Source: Actinoplanes nipponensis (GTDB lineage: Bacteria; Actinomycetota; Actinomycetes; Mycobacteriales; Micromonosporaceae). From it: DNA of 64,000 nucleotides. The notes under the pieces were generated by a model that worked only from the letters and a program-made list of their open reading frames with translations, did not search any database and was not told the origin of the DNA. The position numbers and the translations under genes were made by a program. How positions within the stretch are numbered: the stretch's first letter is position 1; each line of letters begins with the position of its first letter. This document shows, in pieces, positions 1 to 8,483 of this stretch. The stretch covers positions 81,723 to 145,722 of the forward strand of contig NZ_BOMQ01000045.1 of NCBI RefSeq assembly GCF_016862275.1, written 5' to 3'.

Positions 1-1253
1 CGCAGCGGCCGGGACAGCTCCCGGGCCACCACGACCTTCTGCTGGTTGCCGCCGGAGAGCGTGCTGACCGTGGCGTCCGGCGAGGAGGTACGGATGTCGA
101 ACTGCTCCACCCGCTCGCGCGCCGCCGTGGCCACCGCCGCCGGGTTGAGCCGCCACGCGTTGCCGTACGGGGCCCGGTCGTACTGGTCGAGCACCAGGTT
201 CTCGGCGACGGTGAACTCCTTGACCACCCCGTCGTGGCTGCGGTCCTCGGGCACGTAGCCGACCCCGGAGCGCAGGATGTGCTTGGTGGTCATGCCGATC
301 AGGTCCTCGTTGTCGACCTGGATCGTGCCGGCCCGCGGCTCGCGCAGGCCCATCACGGCCTCCACCAGCTCGGTCTGGCCGTTGCCCTGCACGCCCGCGA
401 CACCGAGCACCTCACCGGCCCGGACGACCAGGTCGACGCCGTCCACCGCGCGCACGCCGCGGTCGTCGTCGACGATCAGGCCGGAGATCTTGAGGACCTC
501 TCGGCCCGGCTCGGCCGGCGCCTTGGTGATCTCGAGGTTGACCGCGCGCCCGACCATCAGCGAGGCCAGCTCCTCCTCGGGCGTCTCCGGCGGGACGGAG
601 CTGACGGTGCGCCCGCGGCGGATCACGGTGATCCGGTCGGCGATCTCCTTGACCTCTTTGAGCTTGTGGGTGATGAAGACGATGGACTTGCCGGCGGCGG
701 CGAGCCCGCGCATGACCTCGAGCAGCTCGCCGGTCTCCTGCGGGGTGAGCACCGCGGTCGGCTCGTCGAGGATGAGCAGGTCGACGTCGCGGGTCAGGGC
801 CTTGACGATCTCGACCCGCTGCTGGGCGCCGACCGGCAGGTTCTCCACCAGGGCGTCGGGGTCGACCGGCAGGCCGTAGCGCTCGGAGACCTCCAGCACC
901 TCGCGCCGGGCCCGGCGCCGGTCCAGGAAGCCGGCGCGGGCCTTCTCCGCGCCCAGGGCGATGTTCTCGGCCACCGTGAAGACCGGGACCAGCATGAAGT
1001 GCTGGTGCACCATGCCGATGCCGGCCGCGATGGCGTCGCGGGGGCTGCGGAAGGTCCGCGCCACGCCGTCGACGAGCACCTCGCCCTCGTCGGGCTGGAG
1101 CAGCCCGTAGAGCTGGTTCATGAGGGTGGACTTGCCCGCGCCGTTCTCACCGAGCAGGGCGTGCACCTCACCCGGTTCGACGGTCAGGTCGATGTGGTCG
1201 TTGGCCACCAGGTCGCCGAAGCGCTTGGTGATGCCGCGCAGTTCGAGTCTCAG
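1..1253 (-). CDS. BMP-type nucleoside/simple-sugar ABC transporter, ATP-binding protein (3' end outside window)
   Basis: This is the duplicated ATPase of a YufO/NupO-like importer, which powers uptake of nucleosides or simple sugars captured by the lipoprotein encoded just upstream. The visible 417 codons hold a first nucleotide-binding domain with Walker A GENGAGKST (residues 35-43), the relaxed signature LPVGAQQR and Walker B LLILDEPTAVLT. The second domain has the degenerate P-loop GVQGNGQT and an LSGGNQQK signature near the window edge. The family is about 500 residues, so roughly 90 are missing. An in-frame TGA lies just upstream and no ATG, GTG or TTG follows before conserved sequence. 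The only start with a good ribosome site is CTG at 1253 (GGAG, 6-base gap). The order lipoprotein, then ATPase, then permeases (off the window) is the family norm. Confidence 0.93.
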   Translation of the reverse strand, partial: MRLELRGITKRFGDLVANDHIDLTVEPGEVHALLGENGAGKSTLMNQLYGLLQPDEGEVLVDGVARTFRSPRDAIAAGIGMVHQHFMLVPVFTVAENIALGAEKARAGFLDRRRARREVLEVSERYGLPVDPDALVENLPVGAQQRVEIVKALTRDVDLLILDEPTAVLTPQETGELLEVMRGLAAAGKSIVFITHKLKEVKEIADRITVIRRGRTVSSVPPETPEEELASLMVGRAVNLEITKAPAEPGREVLKISGLIVDDDRGVRAVDGVDLVVRAGEVLGVAGVQGNGQTELVEAVMGLREPRAGTIQVDNEDLIGMTTKHILRSGVGYVPEDRSHDGVVKEFTVAENLVLDQYDRAPYGNAWRLNPAAVATAARERVEQFDIRTSSPDATVSTLSGGNQQKVVVARELSRPL

Positions 1254-1314
1254 CGGAATCTCCTGCAGACGAGGGGCTGGTGATCAACGGAGGGACGTTA
1301 GCAGCCCGAGCAGA

Positions 1315-1358
1315 GCCGCCGCGCAGGCCACAGGGTGTACCCGTGGCCGCGCGGCGGC
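1315..1358 (-). terminator. Hairpin between BMP lipoprotein and ATPase genes
   Basis: The two arms (1315-1331 and 1343-1358) are complementary over 16 bp with a single bulged A, around an 11-base loop. There is no T run after it, so it may be a partial terminator or an mRNA-stabilising hairpin. It would let the abundant lipoprotein be made in excess over the ATPase, a common pattern in importer operons. The role is inferred from position. Confidence 0.55.
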
Positions 1359-1380
1359 CGGTTGACGTGCTGCCCGCGGA

Positions 1381-2475
1381 CTACTTGGGGGCGTTGGCCG
1401 ACTCGACCTTGACCGTACCCGCGATGATGTCCGCCTTCAGCTTCTCGACCTCGGCCTTGAGGCCGGCGTCGACCTTGCTGTCGAACTGGTTGTACGGCGC
1501 GATGGAGACGCCGTTGTTCTCGAGCGTGCCCAGGTAGCCCGGGGTCGCCGCGAGGGGCTTGCCGGCCGCGCCGTCGGCGACCGCCGTCTCGACCGCGTCG
1601 GTGATGTTCTTGACCACCGTGGTCAGGAAGACGTCGCAGTACTGCTCGGCGCTCTTGCAGCCGTCCTGGTCGACCCAGATGACCGACACCTTGCCGCCGG
1701 ACGCCTTGGCGACGTCCGCGGTGCCCAGGCCCGTGCCGCCGGCCACCGGCATGATGACGTCGGCGCCCTGGGAGACCTGCGAGTTGGTGATGGTCTTGCC
1801 CTTGTTCTGGTCACCGAAGTTCTCGGCGAAGGTGCCGTTCTGCTTCGCCTTGTCCCAGCCCAGGACCTGGACGTTCTTGCTCTTCTGCTTGTTGTAGTAC
1901 GCCACGCCGTCGGCGAAGCCGTCCATGAAGACGGTCACCGGCGGGATCTTCAGGCCGCCGTAGGTGGCCACCTTGCCGGTCTTGGAGTAGCCCGCGGCCA
2001 GGTAGCCGGCCAGGAAGGCCGCCTGCTCGGTGGCGAACTGCATCGGGAAGACGTTGGTCGCTCCCGCGATGCTGCTGTCCACGATGCCGAACTGCTGGGT
2101 CGTGTTCTCCTTGGCCACCTTCTCGGTGGCGCCGCCCATCAGGCCGCCGACCGAGAGGATGAAGTTGCACTTCTGCGAGACGAACTGCCGCAGGTTGGGC
2201 TCGTAGTCGGCCTCGGCCGTCGACGCGACGTACTTCGGGTCGACGTTGCTCTGCGCCTCCTTGGCGGCCTGCATGCCCGCCCACGCCGAGGCGTTGAACG
2301 ACCGGTCGTCGATGCCACCGGTGTCGGTGACCATGCACGCCTTATATGCCGCCGCGGCGCTGCTCGCGCCGCCGCTCGGGGTCTCATCCGGGGCGTCGCC
2401 ACAGGCAGCGGCGGCGAGCGAGAGCCCACCCGCCGCGAGAATCGCAACGATTCGCTTCCCACGTACTGGGCGCAA
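1381..2475 (-). CDS. BMP family (PnrA-like) substrate-binding lipoprotein
   Basis: This is the extracytoplasmic binding lipoprotein of the BMP/PnrA/Med family, which captures purine nucleosides or related solutes for the ABC importer whose ATPase follows. The 364 residues begin with a lipoprotein signal peptide: a basic start, a hydrophobic stretch and the lipobox LAAAAC, with Cys25 as the lipidated residue. A Ser/Ala/Gly linker follows, then the family signature MVTDTGGIDDRSFN. The start is TTG at 2475, chosen because AAGGAGGG sits 5 bases upstream. A 127-bp gap with a strong hairpin separates it from the ATPase gene. Substrate specificity cannot be read from the sequence. Confidence 0.93.
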   Translation of the reverse strand: MRPVRGKRIVAILAAGGLSLAAAACGDAPDETPSGGASSAAAAYKACMVTDTGGIDDRSFNASAWAGMQAAKEAQSNVDPKYVASTAEADYEPNLRQFVSQKCNFILSVGGLMGGATEKVAKENTTQQFGIVDSSIAGATNVFPMQFATEQAAFLAGYLAAGYSKTGKVATYGGLKIPPVTVFMDGFADGVAYYNKQKSKNVQVLGWDKAKQNGTFAENFGDQNKGKTITNSQVSQGADVIMPVAGGTGLGTADVAKASGGKVSVIWVDQDGCKSAEQYCDVFLTTVVKNITDAVETAVADGAAGKPLAATPGYLGTLENNGVSIAPYNQFDSKVDAGLKAEVEKLKADIIAGTVKVESANAPK

Positions 2476-2649
2476 GACGCCCTCCTTCCACAGCGCACCG
2501 ACACCTCGCGGTGCGTCTCAGGTCGGGAGCGTAGCCGCAGGCCACGGCGGCGTCAGGAGATCGGGCCGGACTGTTGGCGCACCGTTACCTGGGCGCGACC
2601 GCGCGGCCGCCTGAACGCCGCTTTAGCGAGGCTGAGGCGGGAAATGCCC

Positions 2650-2665
2650 GGTTACCGGAGTAACC
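2650..2665 (-). promoter_or_regulatory. Inverted repeat in the upstream region of the BMP lipoprotein gene
   Basis: GGTTAC and GTAACC form a perfect 6-4-6 inverted repeat about 175 bp upstream of the lipoprotein start, within 195 bp of non-coding DNA (2476-2670). It could be an operator for the importer operon. It also lies just past the stop codon of the next gene, so it could simply be a weak hairpin. No clear -10/-35 pair was seen. Confidence 0.25.
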
Positions 2666-2670
2666 CGCCG

Positions 2671-2952
2671 TTAATCTTTCGGCCGCAGGGGACCCGCGGC
2701 CGCGTTTTCTTCGGCGCGCCGGGGCGCCGGGGCGGCCGCGCGCCAGGCCCGTACGCCCAGCACGCCGACCGCCGTGCCGATCACCAGCGACGCGCCGATC
2801 AACAGGGCGTGCACCCAGAGGAACGACGTCGGGCCGCCGCCGGCGAACGAGCGGTCGTCCTTCCAGATGGCCAGGGCGAACCGGGGCCAGATGAGCCACG
2901 TCCAGACACCGACCAGGACCAGGAACGCCGACCACCGTCGCGAGAGCACCAC
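2671..2952 (-). CDS. SCO4848-type small membrane protein
   Basis: This is a small integral membrane protein of 93 residues, resembling the actinobacterial SCO4848 family of unknown function. The N-terminal half has a hydrophobic helix with the typical VWTWLIWPRF segment, followed by the polar IWKDDRSF loop. A second hydrophobic helix (FLWVHALLIGASLVIGTAVG) and a basic, Ala/Pro-rich tail complete it. The start is one of two adjacent GTG codons (2952 or 2949); no strong ribosome site distinguishes them. Longer in-frame extensions upstream read as non-coding and overlap the next gene. It is followed by the BMP upstream region. Confidence 0.8.
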   Translation of the reverse strand: MVLSRRWSAFLVLVGVWTWLIWPRFALAIWKDDRSFAGGGPTSFLWVHALLIGASLVIGTAVGVLGVRAWRAAAPAPRRAEENAAAGPLRPKD

Positions 2953-2978
2953 GCCCCGAGTATGCCCGGGCCGAACGG

Positions 2979-3371
2979 TCAGCCGCCGGAGGTGAGCTTC
3001 GCGGCGATGCGGGCGAAGCCGGCGCGGACCTCGTCCTCCGACGGCGGCCGGCCCGGCGTGGTGCGCAGCGGTCCCTCCCCGCCGTCCAGGTCGGTCGCGG
3101 TGGTGTCCAGCTCCTGACCGGAGCGGGCCAGCTCGATCTCGTCGCGGATGGCCGCGGCGTCGGCCAGCGGGAGCAGCGGCTCGACCACCGCCATCAGGTC
3201 CTCGTCGGCCACCACGGCCTGGGCCAGCGCCAGCGCGTGCGGCCGCTCGTACGGCCCGCAGACCAGCGGCTCCCATTCCTCTTCGTCGTCCAGCGCGCCG
3301 ATGGTGATGATCCACGGCAGGTTCGCCACCGGCGAGTCAGGCGGCAGGTGCAGCGTCACGAGGGTGCCCAC
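2979..3371 (-). CDS. Conserved hypothetical protein, 130 aa
   Basis: The protein is soluble and acidic. It opens with a beta-rich stretch (MGTLVTLHLPPDSPVANLPW), followed by a very acidic DDEEEWE turn and helical segments rich in Ala and Leu. Codon use is typical for this genome, which supports coding. No family was recognised with confidence. The GTG at 3371 is the only sensible start. It lies 7 bp from the YihY-type gene, so the run from trpS to here may be co-transcribed. No catalytic motif is visible. Confidence 0.7.
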   Translation of the reverse strand: MGTLVTLHLPPDSPVANLPWIITIGALDDEEEWEPLVCGPYERPHALALAQAVVADEDLMAVVEPLLPLADAAAIRDEIELARSGQELDTTATDLDGGEGPLRTTPGRPPSEDEVRAGFARIAAKLTSGG

Positions 3372-3378
3372 GGGCCCA

Positions 3379-4299
3379 TCATCGCGGGCAGTCGTGCCGA
3401 ATCCAGGTATTTTGCCCCACCGGGGCAGTTTTATCGTCAGCCGACAGGTCCACCACGCGACCGTGCGGGCTGGTGGCCGCCCAGGCCGCGCCGAACAGCA
3501 GCAGCTGGTTGAAGACGTAGAGGTAGACCAGCACGCCGACGGCGCTGGCGACCAGCCCGTACGCCGGGTTGCGCTCGACCAGGCCGACGAACGACCGGCC
3601 GACCGTGTTCAGCAGGGTGATGCCGATGCCGACCTGCAGCACCGGCGGGGCCATCCGGCGCGCGGTCATCCGCAGTCGCGGCACCGCGGCCAGCAGGGCC
3701 GCGGCCAGCAGCATGTTGATGCCCACGGTGAGGATCAGGCTGACCGCCGAGCGCAGGAACGACACGTGACCGTCGGCCAGCCACTCCAGCAGCGACTCCA
3801 GCCCGTAGACGGCGAACACCGAGACGGCCAGCAGCAGCAGGATGCCGATCATCACCAGCAGATCGACCGCCTGGCGCACGCCGATGTAGCCGGGCTGCTC
3901 GTTGAGCCGCCAGATCAGCCGCTGCGAGGAGCGGATCGCCTCGACCCAGCCGATGCCGGTGAAGATCAGGCCGACGATGCCCACGATGCCGACGGTCTTG
4001 CCGCTGTCCAGGATCGCCTGCACGTCCAGGAACGGCAGGTTCTGCGCGAGGAACTCCTGGACGACCCGGAACAGCGGCTTGTTGGACTTGATCAGGAAGC
4101 CGAAGATCGAGTAGCCGATCAGCGCCAGGGCGAAGACCGCGAAGAACCCGTAGTAGGCGATCGCCGCCGCGAGCCGGCCGCCCAGGACCTCCTCGTAGCG
4201 GAGCAACGCGCGGCACAGGTGGTCGAAGTACCTCCAGCGGTGGCGCAGAGCCATGACCCGCGACTCGGCCGCCGCGTACGCCCGGTCGATGGCGTTCAC
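3379..4299 (-). CDS. YihY/virulence factor BrkB (YhjD) family membrane protein
   Basis: This is a polytopic inner-membrane protein of 306 residues in the YihY/BrkB family. Members were once called RNase BN, but that role is discounted and their function is unclear. About six hydrophobic helices are visible, including AAAIAYYGFFAVFALALIGYSIFGF, VGIVGIVGLIFTGIGWVEA and a C-terminal LVASAVGVLVYLYVFNQLLLFG, plus the family arrangement WVEAIRSSQRLIWRLN. Bars of more than twenty residues are named only by their ends here. The start is set at GTG 4299 (MNAIDRAYAAAE), which avoids overlap with the 2'-5' RNA ligase gene. Upstream in-frame sequence looks like low-complexity non-coding DNA. The trpS, RNA ligase, YhjD order recurs in actinobacteria. 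Confidence 0.88.
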   Translation of the reverse strand: MNAIDRAYAAAESRVMALRHRWRYFDHLCRALLRYEEVLGGRLAAAIAYYGFFAVFALALIGYSIFGFLIKSNKPLFRVVQEFLAQNLPFLDVQAILDSGKTVGIVGIVGLIFTGIGWVEAIRSSQRLIWRLNEQPGYIGVRQAVDLLVMIGILLLLAVSVFAVYGLESLLEWLADGHVSFLRSAVSLILTVGINMLLAAALLAAVPRLRMTARRMAPPVLQVGIGITLLNTVGRSFVGLVERNPAYGLVASAVGVLVYLYVFNQLLLFGAAWAATSPHGRVVDLSADDKTAPVGQNTWIRHDCPR

Positions 4300-4372
4300 G
4301 TGGCCGACCGTACCCACTGGCGCCGGGTCTGTCGCCGCAGGCCCGGGCGGGCTTTCCGCCGGGCCGGACGGG

Positions 4373-4906
4373 TTAACGCAGGCCGCCGAGCGGATAGTCG
4401 CGCCGGCGCTGCCAGGGGCCCTCGCCACCGTGCGAGAAGAGGGTGAACCCGCTGACCGGGAAGCGCGCCGAGAAGCCGGCCAGGTCCTCGAAGACCGCGT
4501 CCAGGGCGTCGCTCGGCACGTCCTGGGCGACCGTGACGTGCGGGTGGTACGGGAACCGGGTGTCCCGGTTGATCGCCTCGGAGGCGGTGATCGCGGCGGC
4601 CAGCAGCTCGCACTCGCTGATCCCGACCGCGAGGGTCACGAACACGACCTCGGTGACCGGCCGGAACGTGCCGGTGCCGCGCAGGTGGATGGTGAACGGC
4701 TGCTGCCCCGAGGCCACCGCCTCGAGGTGCTTCTCGACCTCCGGCAGCGACTCGGTGCGGATCTCGGTGGGCCCGAGCAGGGTGACGTGCGCCGGGGTGT
4801 ACGCCGCCTGCGGGTCGCCCGCCGCGTCCCGGCGCCGGGTCAGGGCCGAGCCCCACGGCTCGGGGATGTCGATCGCGACGCCGATGCGCGTCGTGCCCTC
4901 GGCCAC
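4373..4906 (-). CDS. 2'-5' RNA ligase/cyclic phosphodiesterase family protein
   Basis: This 2H-phosphoesterase superfamily protein has 177 residues. It carries the two diagnostic H-x-T motifs: HVTLL (His40, Thr42) and HVTVA (His123, Thr125), which form the paired catalytic site in LigT/ThpR-like enzymes. These act on 2',3'-cyclic phosphate RNA ends or related nucleotides; the natural substrate in actinobacteria is not established. The gene is 5 bp downstream of trpS and probably co-transcribed. The ATG at 4906 matches the expected family length. A more specific name (thpR) would be over-reading. Confidence 0.88.
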   Translation of the reverse strand: MAEGTTRIGVAIDIPEPWGSALTRRRDAAGDPQAAYTPAHVTLLGPTEIRTESLPEVEKHLEAVASGQQPFTIHLRGTGTFRPVTEVVFVTLAVGISECELLAAAITASEAINRDTRFPYHPHVTVAQDVPSDALDAVFEDLAGFSARFPVSGFTLFSHGGEGPWQRRRDYPLGGLR

Positions 4907-4911
4907 GCGGG

Positions 4912-5946
4912 TCAGACCTCGCGCGCCGGGGTGAGGAACCCCAGGTGCTGGTACGCGTTGGCCAGCGTGACCGTGGAGACGGCCCGGGCCTTGTCGGCGC
5001 CGACCGCGAGGATCTTGTCCAGGTGTCCCGGGTCCTCGAGGTAGGCGCGGGTGCGCTCCTGCACCGGCTTGACGAACTCCACGAACGCCTCGGCGAGGTC
5101 CTTCTTGAGGTCGCCGTAGCCGCGGCCGTCGTACTCCTCGAGCAGTTCGTCTATGGTCCGCTGGGTCAGCGCCGCGTACATGGTCAGCAGGTTGCTGATG
5201 CCGGGCTTGTTCTCCTCGTCGTAGAGGATCTCCCGGCCGGTGTCGGTGACCGCGGACTTGATCTTCTTGGCCGACCGCGCGGGCTCCTCGAGCAGCTCCA
5301 GGATGCCGTTCGGCGAGGACGCTGACTTGCTCATCTTCGCGGTCGGGTCCTGCAGGTCGGTGATCTTCGCCGTGTCCCGCACGATGTACGCCGACGGCAC
5401 GGTGAACGTCTTGCCGAAGCGGGTGTTGAACCGCTGGGCCAGGTCGCGGGTGAGCTCGAGGTGCTGGCGCTGGTCCTCGCCCACCGGCACGGCGTCGGCC
5501 TGGTAGAGCAGGATGTCGGCGGCCTGCAGGATCGGGTAGGTGAACAGGCCCACGCTGGTGGTGTCCGAGCCCTGCTTGGCCGACTTGTCCTTGAACTGCA
5601 CCATCCGGCCGGCCTCGCCGAAGCCGGTGATGCAGCTCAGCACCCAGGCCAGCTGGGCGTGCTCGGGCACGTGCGACTGCACGAAGAGGGTGCAGCGCTC
5701 CGGGTCCAGGCCCAGGGCGAGCAGCTGCGCGACCGACAGGCGGGTGCGGTTGCGCAGGGCCACCGGGTCGTGCCCCATGGTGATGGCGTGCAGGTCCACG
5801 ACGCAGTAGAAGGCGTCGGCGGTCTCCTGCATGGCCACCCAGTTGCGGACCGCGCCGAGGTAGTTGCCGAGGTGGAAGGAGTCGGCGGTCGGCTGGATGC
5901 CGGAGAGCACCCGGGGACGGTGGTCGGCGTCGGACATGAGCGCCAT
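4912..5946 (-). CDS. trpS: Tryptophanyl-tRNA synthetase
   Basis: This cytoplasmic class I aminoacyl-tRNA synthetase charges tRNA-Trp. The 344-residue product has the HIGH-class motif in FHLGNYLGAV (His25-Asn28), the TrpRS-typical GIQPTADSFHLGN block and the KMSKS loop AKMSKSASS near residue 205. Length is normal for bacterial TrpRS. Two starts are possible, ATG 5946 and ATG 5937 (MSDADHRP). Neither has a strong ribosome site; the longer form is given. It heads a leftward set with the RNA ligase-like and YihY genes and is divergent from galE. No T-box or tRNA-like leader was seen upstream. Confidence 0.96.
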   Translation of the reverse strand: MALMSDADHRPRVLSGIQPTADSFHLGNYLGAVRNWVAMQETADAFYCVVDLHAITMGHDPVALRNRTRLSVAQLLALGLDPERCTLFVQSHVPEHAQLAWVLSCITGFGEAGRMVQFKDKSAKQGSDTTSVGLFTYPILQAADILLYQADAVPVGEDQRQHLELTRDLAQRFNTRFGKTFTVPSAYIVRDTAKITDLQDPTAKMSKSASSPNGILELLEEPARSAKKIKSAVTDTGREILYDEENKPGISNLLTMYAALTQRTIDELLEEYDGRGYGDLKKDLAEAFVEFVKPVQERTRAYLEDPGHLDKILAVGADKARAVSTVTLANAYQHLGFLTPAREV

Positions 5947-6103
5947 TGTGTCAGCTTCGGCGGGCTTTCCGTCAAACGCCCGGCGTCGGATAGTCTGATG
6001 TTTGATCGTGTTGACTTATGAGCGTTCTTGGTGGAAGGCTCGAAGGGAAATCGGTCGGGCCACCGCGTGCCCACGTCCAGCATCCGCTACGAAAGGTCAC
6101 GAC

Positions 6104-7081
6104 GTGAAACTGCTCGTCACGGGAGGGGCCGGCTACATCGGCAGCGTCACCAGCCGGCTGCTGCTCGACGCCGGACACGAGGTCACCATCCTGGACAACC
6201 TCAGCACCGGCTTCCGGGAAGCGGTCGCCGGCGACGCCACCTTCGTGCAGGCCGACATCGCCGAGGCCGGCAGCGTGCTGACCCCCGGCGCCGGCTTCGA
6301 CGCGGTGGTGCACTTCGCCGGCCTGATCGCCGCCGGCGAGTCGATGAGCAAGCCGGAGCTGTACTGGGATCACAACCTCGTGCGCTCGCTGGCCCTGCTC
6401 GAGGCCGTCCGGGCCGCCGGGGTGCCGCGCCTGGTGTTCTCCTCCACCGCCGCGGTCTACGGCAACCCCACCGAGCTGCCGATCACCGAGACGGCGGTCA
6501 AGGCCCCGACGAACACCTACGGCGCCACCAAGCTGGCCTTCGACTACGCGCTCACCTCCGAGACCTTCGCGCACCGGCTGGCCGCGGTCTCGCTGCGGTA
6601 CTTCAACGTGGCCGGGGCGCTCATCCGCCCGGACGGCACCGCCATCGGCGAGCGGCACGACCCGGAGACCCACCTGATCCCGATCGCGCTGCAGGTCGCC
6701 GCGGGCCGGCGGGAGAAGCTCCAGCTGTTCGGCGACGACTACCCCACCGTCGACGGCACCTGCGTGCGCGACTACATCCACGTGCAGGATCTGGCCCGCG
6801 CCCACCTGCTCGCGCTCGAGGCGGCCACCCCCGGCGAGCACAAGATCTACAACCTGGGCAACGGCAACGGCTTCTCCAACCGGCAGGTCGCCGAGGCGGC
6901 CCGCGAGGTCACCGGGGCCGAGCTGCCCGTCGAGGTCGCGCCGCGCCGCGACGGCGACCCGGCCACGCTGGTCGCCTCGTCGCAGCGGGCCCGCGACGAG
7001 CTCGGCTGGGTGCCCGAGAAGAACACGCTGGCCGACATGATCGGCGACGCCTGGGCGTTCTACCGCAGCCACGTCGCGTGA
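6104..7081 (+). CDS. galE: UDP-glucose 4-epimerase
   Basis: This NAD-dependent short-chain dehydrogenase/reductase interconverts UDP-galactose and UDP-glucose in the Leloir pathway. The 325-residue protein begins with the dinucleotide fold TGGAGYIG (6-13). It has the catalytic Ser/Thr in SST (113-115) and Tyr139-x3-Lys143 in TYGATK. GTG at 6104 is chosen because GAAAGG lies 7 bases upstream and the glycine-rich loop follows at once. It forms an operon with galK, 7 bp downstream. The 157-bp upstream region is shared with trpS and contains TTGACT at 6011-6016, but no convincing promoter pair could be fixed. Confidence 0.95.
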   Translation: MKLLVTGGAGYIGSVTSRLLLDAGHEVTILDNLSTGFREAVAGDATFVQADIAEAGSVLTPGAGFDAVVHFAGLIAAGESMSKPELYWDHNLVRSLALLEAVRAAGVPRLVFSSTAAVYGNPTELPITETAVKAPTNTYGATKLAFDYALTSETFAHRLAAVSLRYFNVAGALIRPDGTAIGERHDPETHLIPIALQVAAGRREKLQLFGDDYPTVDGTCVRDYIHVQDLARAHLLALEAATPGEHKIYNLGNGNGFSNRQVAEAAREVTGAELPVEVAPRRDGDPATLVASSQRARDELGWVPEKNTLADMIGDAWAFYRSHVA

Positions 7082-7088
7082 TCTGATC

Positions 7089-8240
7089 ATGGACATGACT
7101 GTTGCCACCTCCGCCGCCGGGGCGTTCCGGGACGCCTACGGCACCGAACCCGAGGGACTGTGGGCGGCGCCCGGCCGGGTGAACCTGATCGGCGAGCACA
7201 CCGACTACAACGACGGCTTCGTGCTGCCCTTCGCGCTGCCGCAGCACGTGGTGGCGGCGGCCGCCCCGGCCGACGGCCCGGGCTGGACGGTCTGTTCGAC
7301 CTTCGCCGAGGGCGCCGTCACCTTCACCGACACCGAGCCCGGCGGGGTCGAGGGCTGGGCGGGCTACGTCGCCGGCGTCGTGTGGGCGCTGCGGGAGGCC
7401 GGCTTCGAGGTGCCACCGGCCCGGATCGCCTTCGCCTCCGACGTGCCCGTGGGCGCCGGGGTCTCGTCCTCGGCCGCGCTGGAGTCGGCCGCGCTGACCG
7501 CGCTGGTCGAGCTGGGCGGGCTCGACCTGCCGGTGGCCGACCGGCCCGCGCTGGCCCAGCGGGCCGAGAACGTCTACGTGGGCGCGCCGACCGGGATCAT
7601 GGACCAGTCCGCCTCGATCCGCTGCACCGAAGGACGGGCCCTGTTCCTGGACTGCCGCTCGTTGCAGGTCGAGCAGATCCCGTTCGACCTGGCCGCCGCC
7701 GGCCTGGCCATCCTCATCGTCAACAGCAACGCGCCGCACCAGCACGTCGACGGCGAGTACGGCGCCCGCCGCAAGGCGTGCGAGGAGGCGGCCCGCATCC
7801 TGGGCGTGCCGGCCCTGCGCGACGTCACGCCGGCCGGGCTGGAGGCGGCGCTGGCCCGGCTCGACGACGAGGTGATGCGCCGCCGGGTGCAGCACATCGT
7901 CACCGAGAACCAGCGGGTGCTCGACACGGTGGAGCTGCTGCGCGCCGGCCGGATCCGGCAGATCGGCCCGCTGATGACGGCGTCGCACGCCTCGATGCGC
8001 GACGACTTCGAGATCACGGTCGGCCAGGTGGATGTCGCGGTCGAGGCGGCGCTGGCGGCGGGCGCGTACGGGGCCCGGATGACCGGTGGCGGCTTCGGCG
8101 GGTGCGTGCTGGCCCTGATCGACGCGGACCGCGCCGACGAGACCACGGCGGCGGTGGAGCGGGCGTACGCCGAGCACGGCTACACCGCCCCTACGGCGTG
8201 GTCGGCCGTGCCCGGCCCGGGAGCGGCCCGGCTGGCCTGA
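7089..8240 (+). CDS. galK: Galactokinase
   Basis: This GHMP-family kinase phosphorylates galactose to galactose 1-phosphate using ATP. The 383-residue protein has the galactokinase signature GRVNLIGEHTDYN (29-41), the ATP-binding loop VPVGAGVSSSAAL (119-131) and the C-terminal GGGFGG motif near residue 340. Start is ATG 7089; ATG 7095 is an alternative. It directly follows galE. No galT is present in the window, so the uridylyltransferase step must be encoded elsewhere or bypassed. Confidence 0.96.
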   Translation: MDMTVATSAAGAFRDAYGTEPEGLWAAPGRVNLIGEHTDYNDGFVLPFALPQHVVAAAAPADGPGWTVCSTFAEGAVTFTDTEPGGVEGWAGYVAGVVWALREAGFEVPPARIAFASDVPVGAGVSSSAALESAALTALVELGGLDLPVADRPALAQRAENVYVGAPTGIMDQSASIRCTEGRALFLDCRSLQVEQIPFDLAAAGLAILIVNSNAPHQHVDGEYGARRKACEEAARILGVPALRDVTPAGLEAALARLDDEVMRRRVQHIVTENQRVLDTVELLRAGRIRQIGPLMTASHASMRDDFEITVGQVDVAVEAALAAGAYGARMTGGGFGGCVLALIDADRADETTAAVERAYAEHGYTAPTAWSAVPGPGAARLA

Positions 8241-8285
8241 CGCGCCGGGAGTGTCAGCGGTCCGGCAGCGGGTATGGATCCGGTC

Positions 8286-8483
8286 ATGACTGTGGAATCC
8301 GAGACCAACGAGCCGAACGAGTTCGGCTTCGCCGGCGGCGCCACCGCGCCCCAGCCCGAGCGGCACCGGGAGTCCGCCGACGACGTCGACGCCGAGCGCA
8401 TCGCCGTGCCGTCCGACGACCTCACCGGGGCGATCTCCGACGGCCTCGACCGGGCGACCCAGGGCGACGACTCCGACCGCTGA
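8286..8483 (+). CDS. Small acidic hypothetical protein
   Basis: The putative product is 65 residues, strongly acidic and probably disordered. It has an N-terminal ESETNEPNEFGF stretch and a C-terminal acidic tail ending in QGDDSDR. The start ATG 8286 lies 45 bp after galK. No domain or homologue was recognised. Codon use is compatible with coding but the reading frame is short, so it may be chance. Confidence 0.45.
   Translation: MTVESETNEPNEFGFAGGATAPQPERHRESADDVDAERIAVPSDDLTGAISDGLDRATQGDDSDR

Noticed and set aside
5947..6103. T-box or other leader for trpS, or a defined galE promoter
   Set aside because: No T-box core or specifier stem was seen. TTGACT at 6011 has no acceptable -10 at 16-19 bp.
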